A stretch of DNA of 64,000 nucleotides from Poa pratensis (lineage: Eukaryota; Streptophyta; Magnoliopsida; Poales; Poaceae), in NCBI GenBank assembly GCA_947311845.1, contig CAMZMU010000116.1, forward strand, positions 1,175,492 to 1,239,491, in the 5' to 3' direction. Positions 1-10,677 of this stretch are shown here, in pieces; the first letter of the stretch is position 1; each line of letters begins with the position of its first letter. A program made the position numbers and the translations under genes. The notes beneath the pieces were generated by a model. That model ran no database searches, had not been told where the DNA came from, and saw only the letters and a list, made by a program, of their open reading frames with translations.

Positions 1-1496
1 TGTGCATGGGCGCATCCATGAGATTTATTGATTGTAGTCCTCACCCTCCCGTTTATCACGGATTCCGTGAGAAGGGACATCAGAGTAGATATTAATTAGC
101 AGTAGTTAGTCTATACATTTTCACTAAATATTTTATTTTTAATTAGCAGGTCGGTTAAGCAGATATTAATTGCGATGCATGGTCTGCACGCGGTTATGTA
201 TGATGTACGTTTGTAACAGGTTGTGCGTGACAATTCTTGCGTTACGCCTATCAGGTTTTAGTCTAAGCCATTAAAATTAAGCTCGATGAAGCATATATTT
301 TTGGCCCATGTGGATCAAGTTTTGGAACTGCGTACTTTCCACCATGCAGATCTACACATTTATCATTTTTCCCAGCCAACAATAAACGTTTTTTGACTTA
401 AAAATTTGCACACTTGTATATCACATCATTATCTATACATGGGATTTTTTTCTCGTTGTTTTGAAACTTTGAAATGTGATTTTCAATTTTTTCAAAAAGC
501 AGGCTCCATGTAGCTCGGGAGCCATTAGTCCACACTCAAATTTATATGGATTAATATTGCTTATGATACTGTGAGGAAATTTGTACACCACCTCATAGTG
601 TTGTGTGAATGAACTACGGAATGAGTGTCTTTTCTTAGGAGGTGACATGCGCAGTCCATTTTCTTAAAAGAAACTGAGCAGGAATTGCAAAGATCCTGTT
701 TTCAGGAGAAGATTATGTGTGAGATTAATGCCATAGTTGGCGGATATGTCATGGAAACAAAGTCGTGAAAGACAAACATCTTGTATTCCTGACAAGAATA
801 TTGAAGATCAAGACCGTGACTCGTATGCCGTGACCTACAATCTTTGTTCACCACCCCAACGGCGAGCCATGGCCGTAGCCGTAAGGCACCAGCAAACACC
901 AAGCCTCGTCATGTTGGCAACCAAACACGGATCATGCCATCAAATCGATGTTTAGATGATGTTGTGATCGGTTGATTTCCTCTAGGAAGTTTCTATCAAA
1001 ATAAAATACAGCCAGGAGAATGTAGCAACTAAATCACTTATAAACCCACCTGAATGTTCTACTCTGCAGATGAATCCCATATGATTTTGATTCTGCTTCA
1101 GAGAAGAAAAATTATGTGATCACAGCTCAGCAAGCGTATTACTGATGAATGGATTTCGGTACACATATCAAAGCATAAAACTAACAACAGAAATTACTAG
1201 ACTAACAAAGAAATCGGTACTAAACTGCAAAGCAGCTCAATGTCAGGAACTGATGAACATTTTATTATGTGGACACATTCATATATGTACAGGAAGGACC
1301 ACAGACTGATTCATAAGGTTATAAAGATAGGCGGGCACGGTTCTTCATCATCTAACGAGAAGATACAAATCCATACTAATGGGACAATGTTGGAGCCGCA
1401 AGTAAGCAATTTGCGGCGCCAGGGGAGCTAACACTAATAATGTACAGTCATGTCTGTCTGTCATACGAAGGAGATCAATGTGATGTTGGCATTGCG
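1..1496. other. Left-end intergenic DNA with a MITE-like fragment
   Basis: I see no coding region with family resemblance. Around 430-560 lies an AT-rich stretch whose wording (long runs of TTTTTGAAACTT type followed by GCTCGGGAG) matches the ends of the hairpin element bounded at 11096-11502, so it is probably a decayed copy of that family. The part from about 1200 to 1496 directly follows the stop codon of the Yippee-like gene and is probably its 3' untranslated region. Confidence 0.4.
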
Positions 1497-2557
1497 TCAG
1501 ACGGTGCCCTGATCGTCGTCCTCGCTAGAGCTTAGCCGGACGTCATGCTCGGCCCACAGCTGGATCCGGTCGTTTGGAGGGCCAGCTGAGTTTATCTTGC
1601 ACCTGCGCGTCACCCAAAAAAGAAGAAGATGAATAATTTCAGTAGTTTCAGTGACGGCATTCAGGAGCAGAGCTACAACAGGAACCTATCTTGTTTTGTT
1701 CTTCAATTTGATTCTCATCAAGGAAAATGCTACGTATTGATGACTCGTGCTGTAATTCTTTTTCATTAGTGTTACCAGCTACTGGCTAGTTTAGTTAGTA
1801 GGTATACTCAACAGGGCAGTATGAAACTAGGATGGCAGCACTAGGTAGCATGCTGAGACAAGTGATTAGAAATGCTGTCAAAAGAGTTGAGCAAGCAATG
1901 AGATGAGAGCAGAGAGGCATGGACCTCTCGAGGATGAACTTGCCCTCCTTGTACCTCTGGTCCTTCTCAAACGCAGACAGCTGACAGAGATTTTTCAGGG
2001 TAAGAAACGCAGCACTTAGACGACGACGATCATCAAATTAAGTATGAACAACATTGGATGAAAACAGAGCAGAATCAAGAGTGTTAGTTGTTACGTATTT
2101 CCATCCGAGGTTGGATCCGCATGCGACGCAGAAGATGTCGCAGACGGTGTGCAGTCCCGTGGTCATCATCCGGTCGTCGCTCTCCCCGTCATTCACGTTC
2201 ACGCTGCAGCCATTGTTTGTCAGACAGACAATGAAACAGGGGACAAGAAAACAGAGCAAGATTCATCTAGAGAAGATGAAGAAGAAGAGGGATGAGTGTG
2301 GGCAGTGTACTTACACCTTGTCGAAGAGGTAGGCCTTGCCGTGCTTGCAGCGGAACATCTGACACCGAGAAGAACACGCACAGGAAATGTATGAAGAAAA
2401 TAATAATAAACAAGTGAAAATGTTACTACATGGAGATGGGAGATGAGAGACGGACCCTGGAGACGATCTGGTGGGCGTAGGCGAGCGGGGTGTCGCAGTG
2501 CTTGCAGCAGTACACGGTGCCCGTCGGCGGCAGGCTCATCAGGAACAGCCGCCCCAT
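1497..2557 (-). CDS. Yippee-like zinc-binding protein, five exons
   Basis: Five exons join to a 138-residue protein: 2456-2557, 2315-2358, 2095-2203, 1925-1980 and 1497-1602. All introns have GT-AG ends and the frame stays open throughout. The Yippee core is unmistakable: it begins MGRLFL, has a first Cys pair in YCCKHC, then [26 protein letters not shown], and a second pair in CVACGS followed by LGWKY. These cysteines are expected to hold one zinc ion in the Yippee/Mis18-like fold. The length is slightly above the usual 105-130 residues because of a Ser/Asp-rich C-terminal tail of about 30 residues (ending [11 protein letters not shown]). The start at 2557 is chosen because it opens the conserved core; the longer upstream frame is GC-rich 5' untranslated sequence. 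Yippee proteins are conserved from yeast to plants, but their plant role is poorly defined. I am sure of the family, less so of the C-terminal exon boundary. Confidence 0.88.
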
Positions 2558-3363
2558 CCTTCCCCTCCGATCACACGCACCTCTTCTTCCTCCCCTCCTT
2601 GTCCGGCCGGCCGGCGAAGTGGCTCCGAGCAGCTGTCGATCGAAGAGGCCACGCGTGCGATCCGATGGCGGGATAAAGGCCGGCCGGCGATCGCGCCTGC
2701 GACGGAGACGGGAATGGGGGAAAACGTGTGGAAATTTGTGGGAGAAGAGCAATGTAAATGGGGAACTGGGAATGACGGTTCTGCCCATGAACCGCACCAC
2801 GCACGGAACCGCTCTCCATCAATGTTGGGCTAGGCCTCGATGCGGATCTTTCATCATTCTATTCGGCCCCGTCCTGCCCGGCCCATAACATACTTCCAAG
2901 TATTGTTTTTTCTGTCCGAGTGGTTGTTCTAGATTTTTTTATCTTTTTTTTGTGTGTAAAACTAGATCCGTGCTGTTGTGCAGGTTGTTAGAGGTGGATT
3001 ACCGACGATGATCCACCTCTACGGAGGGTGAACGCGTAAATGGTGGTCGCCAGAGGGAAATACAATAATAACATCAAGTGTTGAACACATCGGTTCGATT
3101 ATTTTGTTTTGTATTGGGCTACTCTACTAAATACTAAACAAATTTAAGAAATTGGAGAATTTAGAATCATCAAATACATAAATAACAGTTCTCTTGTATG
3201 AATCGTTTCACCGTCTTCCTTCAGAACTTGCAAATACTCACAATATTCATACTTTTATTGAACAGACGACAAACCAACATGAACACAAACCACCACCAAG
3301 AACATGCATCCACGCAAACAGTGATGTTTGCAAAGACAAGCTTACATACGAGGATAATATTAT

Positions 3364-3762
3364 TCACAGATGATTATGTTTATCTTTCACATGAGGTGGT
3401 GTCTGGCACTTTCTTGGTCCCCAACGGAGGGCTACATCACCAGTAGCATCCAGTAGGACGGCTCTCCATATGGCCTTGCAGCGGCACTCCTGCTTCACCT
3501 GGTTCAGTTGCTCGCAGCACTGGTACCGGACCTCGTGCTCACAGCCGCCCTTCCACCATTTCCATGGCCACATCAACGGGAAGTCCTTCATGGTGAAGCA
3601 CCACTCCATGGCGTAGTCCTTGCACGAGTTCAGCGTCACTTGCTCCGTCCCGCATTCGGCCTCTCCGCCGCCTTGCTCGTTAAAGCCACCAACTTGTGCA
3701 TACTGCGCAGAGGCGGTGCTCGCGACAAGAGCAAGGAGAGATAGGAGCAATAAGGTCTTCAT
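3364..3762 (-). pseudogene. Puroindoline-like relic with deleted, frameshifted C-terminus
   Basis: This is the unit A copy of the puroindoline-like gene. It keeps a signal peptide (MKTLLLLSLLALVASTASA), the Trp-rich loop (FPLMWPWKWWKGGC) and eight of the ten conserved cysteines. After CKAIWRAV it departs from the family. Relative to the intact copy, about 118 bp (equivalent to 6427-6544) are missing. Because 118 is not a multiple of three, translation runs in the wrong frame through the former C-terminus and 3' untranslated region, ending in PPHVKDKHNHL. The tail contributes a ninth, misplaced Cys and the family's final KCNMG...GYYW part is lost. The start at 3762 is set by alignment with the other copy; a Met three codons earlier (3771) is possible. 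A TATA box survives, but two LINEs have landed upstream. I judge it a pseudogene, although a misfolded 132-residue product could still be made. Confidence 0.82.
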
Positions 3763-3825
3763 TTTTGCCAATGTTGTATTGGTGATGGTGAAGATGAATA
3801 GCTGAGATGAGGCTCGATCCCTTCA

Positions 3826-3831
3826 TTTATA
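3826..3831 (-). promoter_or_regulatory. TATA box of the relic puroindoline-like gene
   Basis: The minus strand reads TATAAATGAAGGG about 65 bp before the start codon. The same sequence and spacing occur in the intact copy (6914-6919). Only about 20 bp upstream of it the first LINE insertion begins, so the distal promoter is displaced by about 1.3 kb of inserted DNA. Confidence 0.7.
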
Positions 3832-3851
3832 GACCATACGACACGATTATT

Positions 3852-4687
3852 GCTCCAGCGACTCGCTACTGTCAACTTGACTCAAGAGACCGATGAGTTT
3901 TGGTGGAATTTACGCAATTGCGGTAAATTCTCCGTGGACTCCATGTATACAGCACTCGTTCAGCCGGAAGTCCCAGTAAATAATAATAAGAAAATCTGGA
4001 AGATGAAAATCCCACTTAAAAACAAAGTTTTTGCGTGGTATCTTCGTCGAGGAGTAATTCTTACAAAAGACAACCTTGCAAAACACAATTGGCATGGGAG
4101 TAAACAGTGTGTCTTCTGTCATAAAGACGAGACAATCAAACACCTGTTCTTAGAGTGCAAATTTGCTAGTTCTATATGGTCCATCATCCAGATAGGTTCT
4201 ACTATTTACCCACCTGCAAGCATTGCTAATATTTTTGGCAATTGGCTGAATGTTGTGGATAATAGGTTCAAACAACTTATTAGGGTGGCATCGCTTGCCG
4301 TAATATGGTCGCTTTGGCTACGTAGAAATGACAAGGTTTTTAATGATAAAAATTGCTCTCTTATACAGGTTATCTACAGGACTACTGCTACACTCCGTTC
4401 GTGGTCTCAGTTGCAACGTGTGGGGCATCGAGACCTGTTTATGGAGGTGTATACAAGACTGGAGGATACGGCGAGAGATTTTTTATCTCTACATGGATGG
4501 CAGCATAATTTGCGGATCGGACCTCCACCACCATAGGCGTTGTTACAATTTCTCATTTTCATATGTAATTCGCCTTGTTATTTTATTTCGTACTTCAGAC
4601 TTGTTTCGGCTGTGTGCATCTTTGTTATGCAGAGGCTGGGTGTAATACTTAAACTTTTTAAGTAATAAAGACTCCCTTTATCTAAAA
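3852..4687 (+). mobile_element. 5'-truncated LINE with zf-RVT domain (16-bp TSD)
   Basis: The insertion carries the C-terminal part of a LINE reverse transcriptase ORF: open from the left edge to about 4536, with the zinc-binding zf-RVT signature WKMKIPLKNKVFAWYL, then CVFCHKDETIKHLFLEC and later IWSLWLRRNDKVF. It ends in an AATAAAGACTCCC-type tail. It is flanked by the 16-bp direct repeat ATACGACACGATTATT (3836-3851 and 4688-4703), the hallmark of target-primed reverse transcription. The tandem copy of the locus shows the uninterrupted site at about 6923-6937. The element is 5'-truncated and lacks the endonuclease and most of the reverse transcriptase, so it cannot move by itself. Confidence 0.9.
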
Positions 4688-4753
4688 ATACGACACGATT
4701 ATTTTGTGCCATTGTCTATTGCTTTGGCTAATTAATGCAAACAAAATTAGTTG

Positions 4754-5217
4754 AACCTGGGGGGCGGTACTCAGGAACCATAATGGAGAGGTGTTGATGT
4801 CGGCCTGGGGTATAATCCCAGCCTGTGCATCTGCTGAAGTTGCTGAAGCAATTGCCTTGCGTGAAGGTATTAAATCTTCAATACCAGTCTGCTCTAGCCC
4901 GATCATTATTGAAAGTGACAATGCCATGGTTATTATGGAGATGTTGAAGAAGGATGATAGTAGATCGATCATTTCTTTTATCGCTGATGAGTCGAGGGAC
5001 CTTATAAAGTTTCTACCAGATGTTAAAGTTCACAAAGTGGATCGCGACTGTAACCGTGTTGCTCATAGTTTAGCTAGTTTTGGTCGTTTTGTTTGGTCTG
5101 ATGGGATGTTGTTGAATGCGGTGCCTTCCTGCGTGTTGGAACCGGTTCATTTGGATTGTAAGGAATGTTGTAACAACTCGTTTGTGTCTGTTTAATAGAG
5201 GGGGGAAATTTCAAAAA
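4754..5217 (+). mobile_element. 5'-truncated LINE tail with RNase H domain (11-bp TSD)
   Basis: A second, distinct LINE fragment sits about 65 bp beyond the first. It encodes the C-terminal RNase H-like domain found at the end of plant LINE ORF2: GAVLRNHNGEV at the left edge, then EVAEAIALREGIK, IIIESDNAMVI and VHKVDRDCNRVAHSLA, with a stop at about 5195. It ends in A(8). The flanking direct repeat AAAATTAGTTG occurs at 4743-4753 and 5218-5228. The empty site, AAAATTAGTTGGATAC, is present in the tandem copy at about 6978. Confidence 0.88.
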
Positions 5218-6406
5218 AAAATTAGTTGGATACTAACCAAAGTTAAATACGTGGTGCAAGGTTTTGAGACACGTGTTGTTCTAAATATGTCCTTTTCTAG
5301 AGATAGACCATAATAATGTTGTACTAAAGCTTCAAACTTTATACTTGTGTGAACTGACCTTGTAGCGTTGTGCAGGTTGTTCATGAAGGATCCAAACCAA
5401 ATTATAAAAAAATTGTTTTACAAGAAGTAAAATATGGATCGAACAGCCACACCCTCACATGACAAACCATAATTTCAATGCTCCGCTCGTTCTAGCGTTC
5501 AACAACAATAGTTCCCATTTCTCGTCTTTAATTTGACATGCCTGACACTCGTCGCTACCACTACCTCTCACCCTAACGTTGCATGTCGTTTCAACATCCT
5601 CATCACTCCGTGTGTTCATATCATTGATCGATTAGTGGTGTAATACATACCGGCAGATGTATGGACGAAGCCTTGCATCGCTGTCATTGTTTCTCGAGCG
5701 TGTTGGTTGTTCTGACTGCTATTTCATCAATACAAGAAAAACATCCCAAAGCCTGATGTATATGCCATTTAAAGAAAAATAATACATGATGCTAAATTTG
5801 ATTTCACAATGCTAATAAGTCTGATTGCTTTGGACTAAACCAAAAATAATTTTGGTGTTCAGTTGGACTTCAGGTTGTATCGAAGAAAAACTAAACAATA
5901 TAGTTTCCAGTTTCGCGCATCTTGGTTGATCTTAGTCCTAAAGCATCTCGGTTTCGCGCATATAGATTTTTTTATCTTTTTGCGTGAAACTAAGATCCGT
6001 GCCATTGTGCAATTTGTTAGAGGTGGATTACCAACGATGATCCGAGGGGACGAGCGTACGAAGGGTGCCGCTTGTCGTTGTGGTCTATGAAGCTAGTCTC
6101 ACAAAAAAATTAAACCCACCACAATAACGCCACAAATTCTTGTCAAATACATAAATAACAGTTCTCTTGTATGAATCGTTCCATGGTCTTCCTTCGCCAC
6201 AAATTCATGTATACATACTTTTATTGAGCAGAGGACAAACATGCATGAACACAAACCACCACAAAGAACACACATCTAGGCAAACACAGATGTTTGCAAT
6301 TGCAAAGACAATCCTACACCCGAGGATAATTTTATTCATAGATGACTATGTTCATCTTTCACATGCGGTGGTGTCCGACACTTCTTGGTCCCCAGCAGAG
6401 GCTGCA

Positions 6407-6850
6407 TCACCAGTAGTATCCAGTAGCAAGGGGGAAGTTGCACTGGAGTCCCATGTTGCACTTGGAAGGGATGCTCTTGGCCCTTTGTATATGTTTGCCT
6501 ATATCACCTCTCAGAAGTCCTAAGAAGCCACCGAGCTCGCCTTGGACGGCTCTCCAGATGGCCTTGCAACGGCACTGTTGTGCCACCTGGTTGAGCTGCT
6601 CGCAGCACTGGTACCGGACCTCGTGCTCACATCCGCCCTTCCACCATTTCCATGGCCATGTCAGCGGGAAATCCTTCATCGTGAGGCACCTCTCCATCAC
6701 GTAGTCCTTGCAAGAGCCCAGCCTCGCCTGCTGAAGCTCGCATTCGGCCCCTCCACCGCCTTGCTCGATGAAGCCATCAACTTGTGCATACTGCGCAAAG
6801 GTGGTGCTCGCTGCAAGAGCAAGGAGAGCTAGGACCAATAATGTCTTCAT
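6407..6850 (-). CDS. Puroindoline-like (indoline) seed protein, intact
   Basis: A single-exon, 147-residue protein of the puroindoline/hordoindoline/vromindoline group, 2S-albumin-type members of the prolamin superfamily. Visible parts are a signal peptide (residues 1-19, MKTLLVLALLALAASTTFA), a Gly-rich stretch, ten cysteines in the family order (C, C, C, C, CC, CxC, C, C), the Trp-rich lipid-binding loop WPWKWWK (Trp 65, 67, 69, 70), and the terminal KCNMG...GYYW. Length equals the family norm of about 148. In wheat and barley such proteins are made in the starchy endosperm, bind starch-granule membrane lipids, soften grain and have antimicrobial activity; that is family knowledge. From memory, the CKAIWRAVQGELGGFLG segment reminds me more of oat vromindoline and related b-type variants than of classical Pina or Pinb, so orthology is left open. 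Its tandem neighbour at 3364-3762 is a decayed copy. Confidence 0.9.
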   Translation of the reverse strand: MKTLLVLALLALAASTTFAQYAQVDGFIEQGGGGAECELQQARLGSCKDYVMERCLTMKDFPLTWPWKWWKGGCEHEVRYQCCEQLNQVAQQCRCKAIWRAVQGELGGFLGLLRGDIGKHIQRAKSIPSKCNMGLQCNFPLATGYYW

Positions 6851-6913
6851 TACTGTGAGTGTTGTTTTGGTGACGGTGAAGATGAATGGATGAGATGAGG
6901 CTTGATCCCTTCA

Positions 6914-6919
6914 TTTATA
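6914..6919 (-). promoter_or_regulatory. TATA box of the intact puroindoline-like gene
   Basis: The minus strand reads TATAAATGAAGGG about 65 bp before the start codon, identical in wording and spacing to the relic copy. The upstream flank here is uninterrupted and shows the ancestral order of promoter blocks that is broken by LINEs in the relic. Confidence 0.7.
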
Positions 6920-7699
6920 GACCATGCGACACGATTACTGTGTGCCATTGTGTATTGCTTTGGCTAATTAACGCTAACAAAATTAGTTGGATACTAACCA
7001 AAGTTAAATACGTGGTGCAATTTGTTGAGACACGTGTTCTTCTAAATATGTCCTTTTCTAGAGATAGATCATAAAGCTCGAAACTTTATGCTTTTATGAA
7101 CTGACCATGTAGTGTTGTGCACGTTGTTCAAGAAAGATCCAAACAAAATGATACCAAAATTTGTTTTAAAAGATACTAGCTAGTGCATGATAATTTATAA
7201 GCAATGCATCTAACTAACGTCCTCTTCTAGCCATGGTTTTTTTGTCTTGTATAAAGAATCATGTGGTGTTGAGATAGATAATCATTGTTATTCTTTAAGT
7301 TGGTGGTGATGTTTCTTCACCCTTCACCCCATTTCTTCCTTGTTGTTCTATAGCATGCATGGACAGATTGTCCCATTGCCTATTATACCCTACAAAAGAC
7401 GATATCGCTAACCGCTTTGTCAATTTATCTTCCATTAGCCATATAGAGAACGGCAACACACCCTCACGTGACAAACCCTAAGCCACAATAATTCTCATTT
7501 CTCCTCTTTAGTTTGGCACTTACGACACTCCTCCGCTACCACTACCTCTCCCTTACGTTCAATGCCCCCTCATTGATCGGTCAATGGTGTAAGACATACC
7601 GCTGGATAATCTTAGTCCTAAATGGTCAGTGGTGTAATAGTTTCGCGTTCTCGGGTTATCTTAGTCCTAAAGGATCTTCTATGTCGTGCCAAAGTTTAA

Positions 7700-8233
7700 T
7701 ACTGTACTTTTGATTTGGCCATTCCCAACTTCATTCTTTTTCACAAACAACTGGCCCCAACGTACGTCTTATTCAGATGTCCCCATACTCACCATTTATG
7801 GGATGCCATATGTTTGATCTAGAGTTTGCCCTCGCTGGACGATGATCTTCATGTTCAGTCTTCGCTCTGGTTTCAATTTTCTCTTGGTACATTTTTTTTT
7901 GCGAATATTTTCTCTTGGTACCTGGCACTATATTTCTCTCGCATGGCGCGCTAGCTTGGTATGCAAGAAATAAAGTAACGCATGAAAAAGCGCTAACCAG
8001 ATAGAAGCTGAATTTACGGCTCTATTAGGAAGAAAAAAAAAGGCAACCGCATGTTATGGCAAGAAAGAAGGAAATAAAGAAACAAACCCTAACATACTCG
8101 ACATAATCATACGAATTCAAGTCTTGTGCCAGTTGACTACTTGGAGACGCAAAACAGAAAACAAGCGACATCAGGGCCGGATCGCATACCAACTCCATCG
8201 TCCGTTGATGCATCGATCGACGATCTGTTAGCG
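7700..8233. other. Intergenic DNA upstream of the B3 gene
   Basis: No gene seen. The stretch ends in the 5' region of the B3-domain gene. An in-frame ATG at 8126 would add 36 residues lacking family resemblance. Confidence 0.4.
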
Positions 8234-9225
8234 ATGGCTGCAGCGCATGACGGCGGCGCCGCCGTCCGCCGGCAGAAGTTCTTCAAGGTGCTCCTCCCCG
8301 GCAGCCCCTTCGCCTCCTCCTTGGTACGTACGAAATCCATCACAAACCCTGTCCCTGATCTCGGCTGCATGCGCACGCAGCAATCGCGATCTACAAATCC
8401 ATTATGATTTGATCGGATTGCATGCAGAGCCTGCCGCCTAAGTTCGCGGCTCGTCTGGACATCCCGCCGGGCTTCGCCATCGCCACGCTCCGGGACCCGG
8501 CGGGGCGGTCGTGGCACGTGGACCTCGATCGGGACCGGCGCTGCTTCGTGGGCAGCGGGTGGCGCAGCTTCCTCGCCGGCATTGGTGTGTCTGCCGGCCA
8601 CCTGCTCGTCTTCGAGTACCTCGGCGGCCTGTGCTTCACCGTCGAGCCCTTCGACGCCTCGGGATGCAGCCTCGACGTCGCCGCCCCTAGCGCTGCTGAT
8701 TCCAGGAGCATCCCTGACGACGACGAGGATCATCACGACGCTGCCGACGTGCAGTCCGGCTACAACAACCGCTGCTGGTCCCCGACGGCGCCCAACGCGT
8801 CCATGACCAAGAGGCGCAAGTGCTCGCCGGCCACAGCATCGGCGGCTGATTCTAGACGTGAACGATCATCATCGGACTTCCGAGGCGACGAGTTCAGACG
8901 ACTGCAGTGCATCGTAGAGAGGCCGTTCCACCTGCAGTACATGAACCTGACAAAGGCCCTGTGCGACCTCCTCGGATGGACGGCGTCGCGCACCGCCGAG
9001 CTCAGCCTGGCAGGCGGCGACGACGAGCGGCGCTGGGAGGTGAGGGTCAAGGTGGGCGACAAGGGTGGCATGATCATGGCAGGCTGGTCGGGGTTCGCGA
9101 CCGACAATGGCCTCAGGGTCTCCGACGCCTGCGTCTTCAAACCGCTCTGCCTTGCCGACACCGGCGATCAGCTGGTGCAAGTCCAGGTCATCAGGGGATC
9201 TTCATCGTGTCCAATTTCAGATTAA
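8234..9225 (+). CDS. B3-domain DNA-binding protein, two exons
   Basis: Exons 8234-8323 and 8428-9225 join to a 295-residue protein; the intron is GTACGT...TGCAG. The first B3 domain (about residues 14-105) opens with QKFFKVLLPG and contains SLPPKFAARL, TLRDPAGRSWHVDL, GWRSFLAGIGVSAGHLLVFEY and FTVEPFD, the usual B3 strand order. A basic nuclear-localisation-like patch TKRRK lies at residues 157-161 within an acidic and Ser-rich linker. A second, more divergent B3-like domain (about 185-286) ends the protein, with YMNLTKALCDLLGW and GWSGFATDNGLRVSDACVF. Two B3 domains and this layout fit the REM branch of plant B3 transcription factors, which act in the nucleus, often in reproductive tissue. 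The start at 8234 has a strong GCGATGGCT context. DNA target and partners cannot be read from the sequence. Confidence 0.85.
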
Positions 9226-10677
9226 GCTTCATTTCCAAAGAGAGCTGCTCCCTCCAATCCGTTTGTTTGTTTTATCTGTCTGCCGCTGGAAAAGAACTGA
9301 GCTAGTAGTACAACTCTGGCTACAATATTTTGGGCGAGTTAACTATTCTCGGAAAGTTTTCCTTATTAGTTTAAAAATGGTTGATTCTCATTCTTCATGA
9401 AAGTTTAGATCTCCTGTCGGCCGTTTGAATCAAATTCTATACCCATGTTTTTGAGGAATACAAATCCTATGGGAAGTGAAATAGCTTAATTTGATGAATG
9501 AAAATTTTGATTTATGATAGAACACTGCTAATCCTTTTTTGTAAATCACATGTACGAAAAATGTAAAACCTCCTAAACCATGATTCGTTGTACAAATTAA
9601 GTATCAAAAAAAAGTAGCAAAGATCAAATTTTCTTGGGTCTAGTAGCCGCCGGTAGCAACACGAGTTAAAAACGGATATTTTCGTTAGGTCTATTTGTAA
9701 GAGTCTATATATAGACTCATGCATCTCCCACTATGCTTGTTCCAAGATATTATCCTCCATTACATGAATACGAGAGGAAATCTGAGATTGATTTCGAACT
9801 AGCTAGAGTAAAGTGAATCAACAATAAAATTTTGACATTAAGGTGGTGAGAACTTGCATTTCTAACATTATTCCACTCTGGTCAAGACGAAGGAATGCAC
9901 AAATTTCTAACTTGAGTGCTTGGAGGGGTGCCATTTTAGGAAATCGGAGCAAGAGCTGGGCGCAAAATGAATTTGGGAGTGTACCTCTGACTCTCTGAGG
10001 CAGAAGCGATCCGTTAATCCACTCTTGCCAAGTTGGAGGGGTGCCATTTTCTAGCCGAACTAGAAATTATATGGCTTTGCTCAGTGTAGAAATGCAGAAG
10101 AAATGCTGATGGAGATATTCGATCTGGAAGAGGAAAGGAAGATTTTGTCCTGCGGTCTTTTGTGGTACCGGTGGGATACTCGAAATGATGAATTTTCGAA
10201 GGGCAAAGAGAACTATGACTACAGGTCTCATGCGGGAGATCAAGTCCTGGCTCCGCCTATATTTCATTCTAATCATTATCAGAGTTTGTAACCAAGTTGC
10301 AGACGCATTATTGCTCTTTGTTTTACTATCAAATACTCTGCATTTCCTTAATCCTACAACTGATTACATAAATTTGTTTGCAACTACTTACAGTATCACC
10401 ATGCGTGGAGTTTTCGTCTCCACTCATCAACCCATCTAAATCGTCATTCATTACATGGTTTGCCCAACATTTTAGGAATTGAAATAGTACAAAATGCGTA
10501 TTAAACTTCAAAGCTTTCGTGTGAACCTAACAATGTATCCATGCTTTTTATACATCAAACTTGCTGAAGTTATACAGCAGATTGGAAAGATAACAGGTGA
10601 GAGACAACTTTCTTTTACGCAACGCGAAGCATAGAATCAGTAACTTGTTAGTAAGCTCCAGGATGGTACAGTCTGCT
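9226..10677. other. Intergenic DNA with a possible LINE fragment
   Basis: No real gene is seen. A short frame at about 10103-10291 reads EEERKILSCGLLWYRWDTRN, which resembles the loop after the zf-RVT domain of plant LINEs (LLWxWWxxRN). It is a weak match to a decayed LINE piece. The rest is AT-rich. The last part next to 10678 is the 3' untranslated region of the cap methyltransferase gene. Confidence 0.3.

Larger units (their letters stand above)
2935..7690. repeat. Tandem segmental duplication of the puroindoline-like locus
   Basis: Unit A spans about 2935-5967 and unit B about 5968-7690, in the same orientation. Shared landmarks occur in the same order in both: GTTAGAGGTGGATTACC (2988 and 6018), AATACATAAATAACAGTT (about 3173 and 6149), the gene itself, the TATA region, GTTGGATACTAACC (5225 and 6985), TCTAGAGATAGA (5297 and 7057) and CTACCACTACCTCTC (about 5557 and 7537). 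Unit A is longer mainly because of two LINE insertions (3852-4687 and 4754-5217). Each unit carries one puroindoline-like gene on the minus strand. Confidence 0.85.

Noticed and set aside
2443..2888. Overlapping frames of 77-132 codons on the plus strand
   Set aside because: They are antisense to exon 1 and the GC-rich leader of the Yippee-like gene and share no motif with known proteins.
8126..8233. Upstream in-frame ATG for the B3 gene adding 36 residues
   Set aside because: The extension has no family resemblance, and the ATG at 8234 has a better context directly before the B3 domain.
8137..8736. 199-codon frame on the minus strand
   Set aside because: Antisense shadow of the B3 gene; the B3 frame has splice sites and domain matches.
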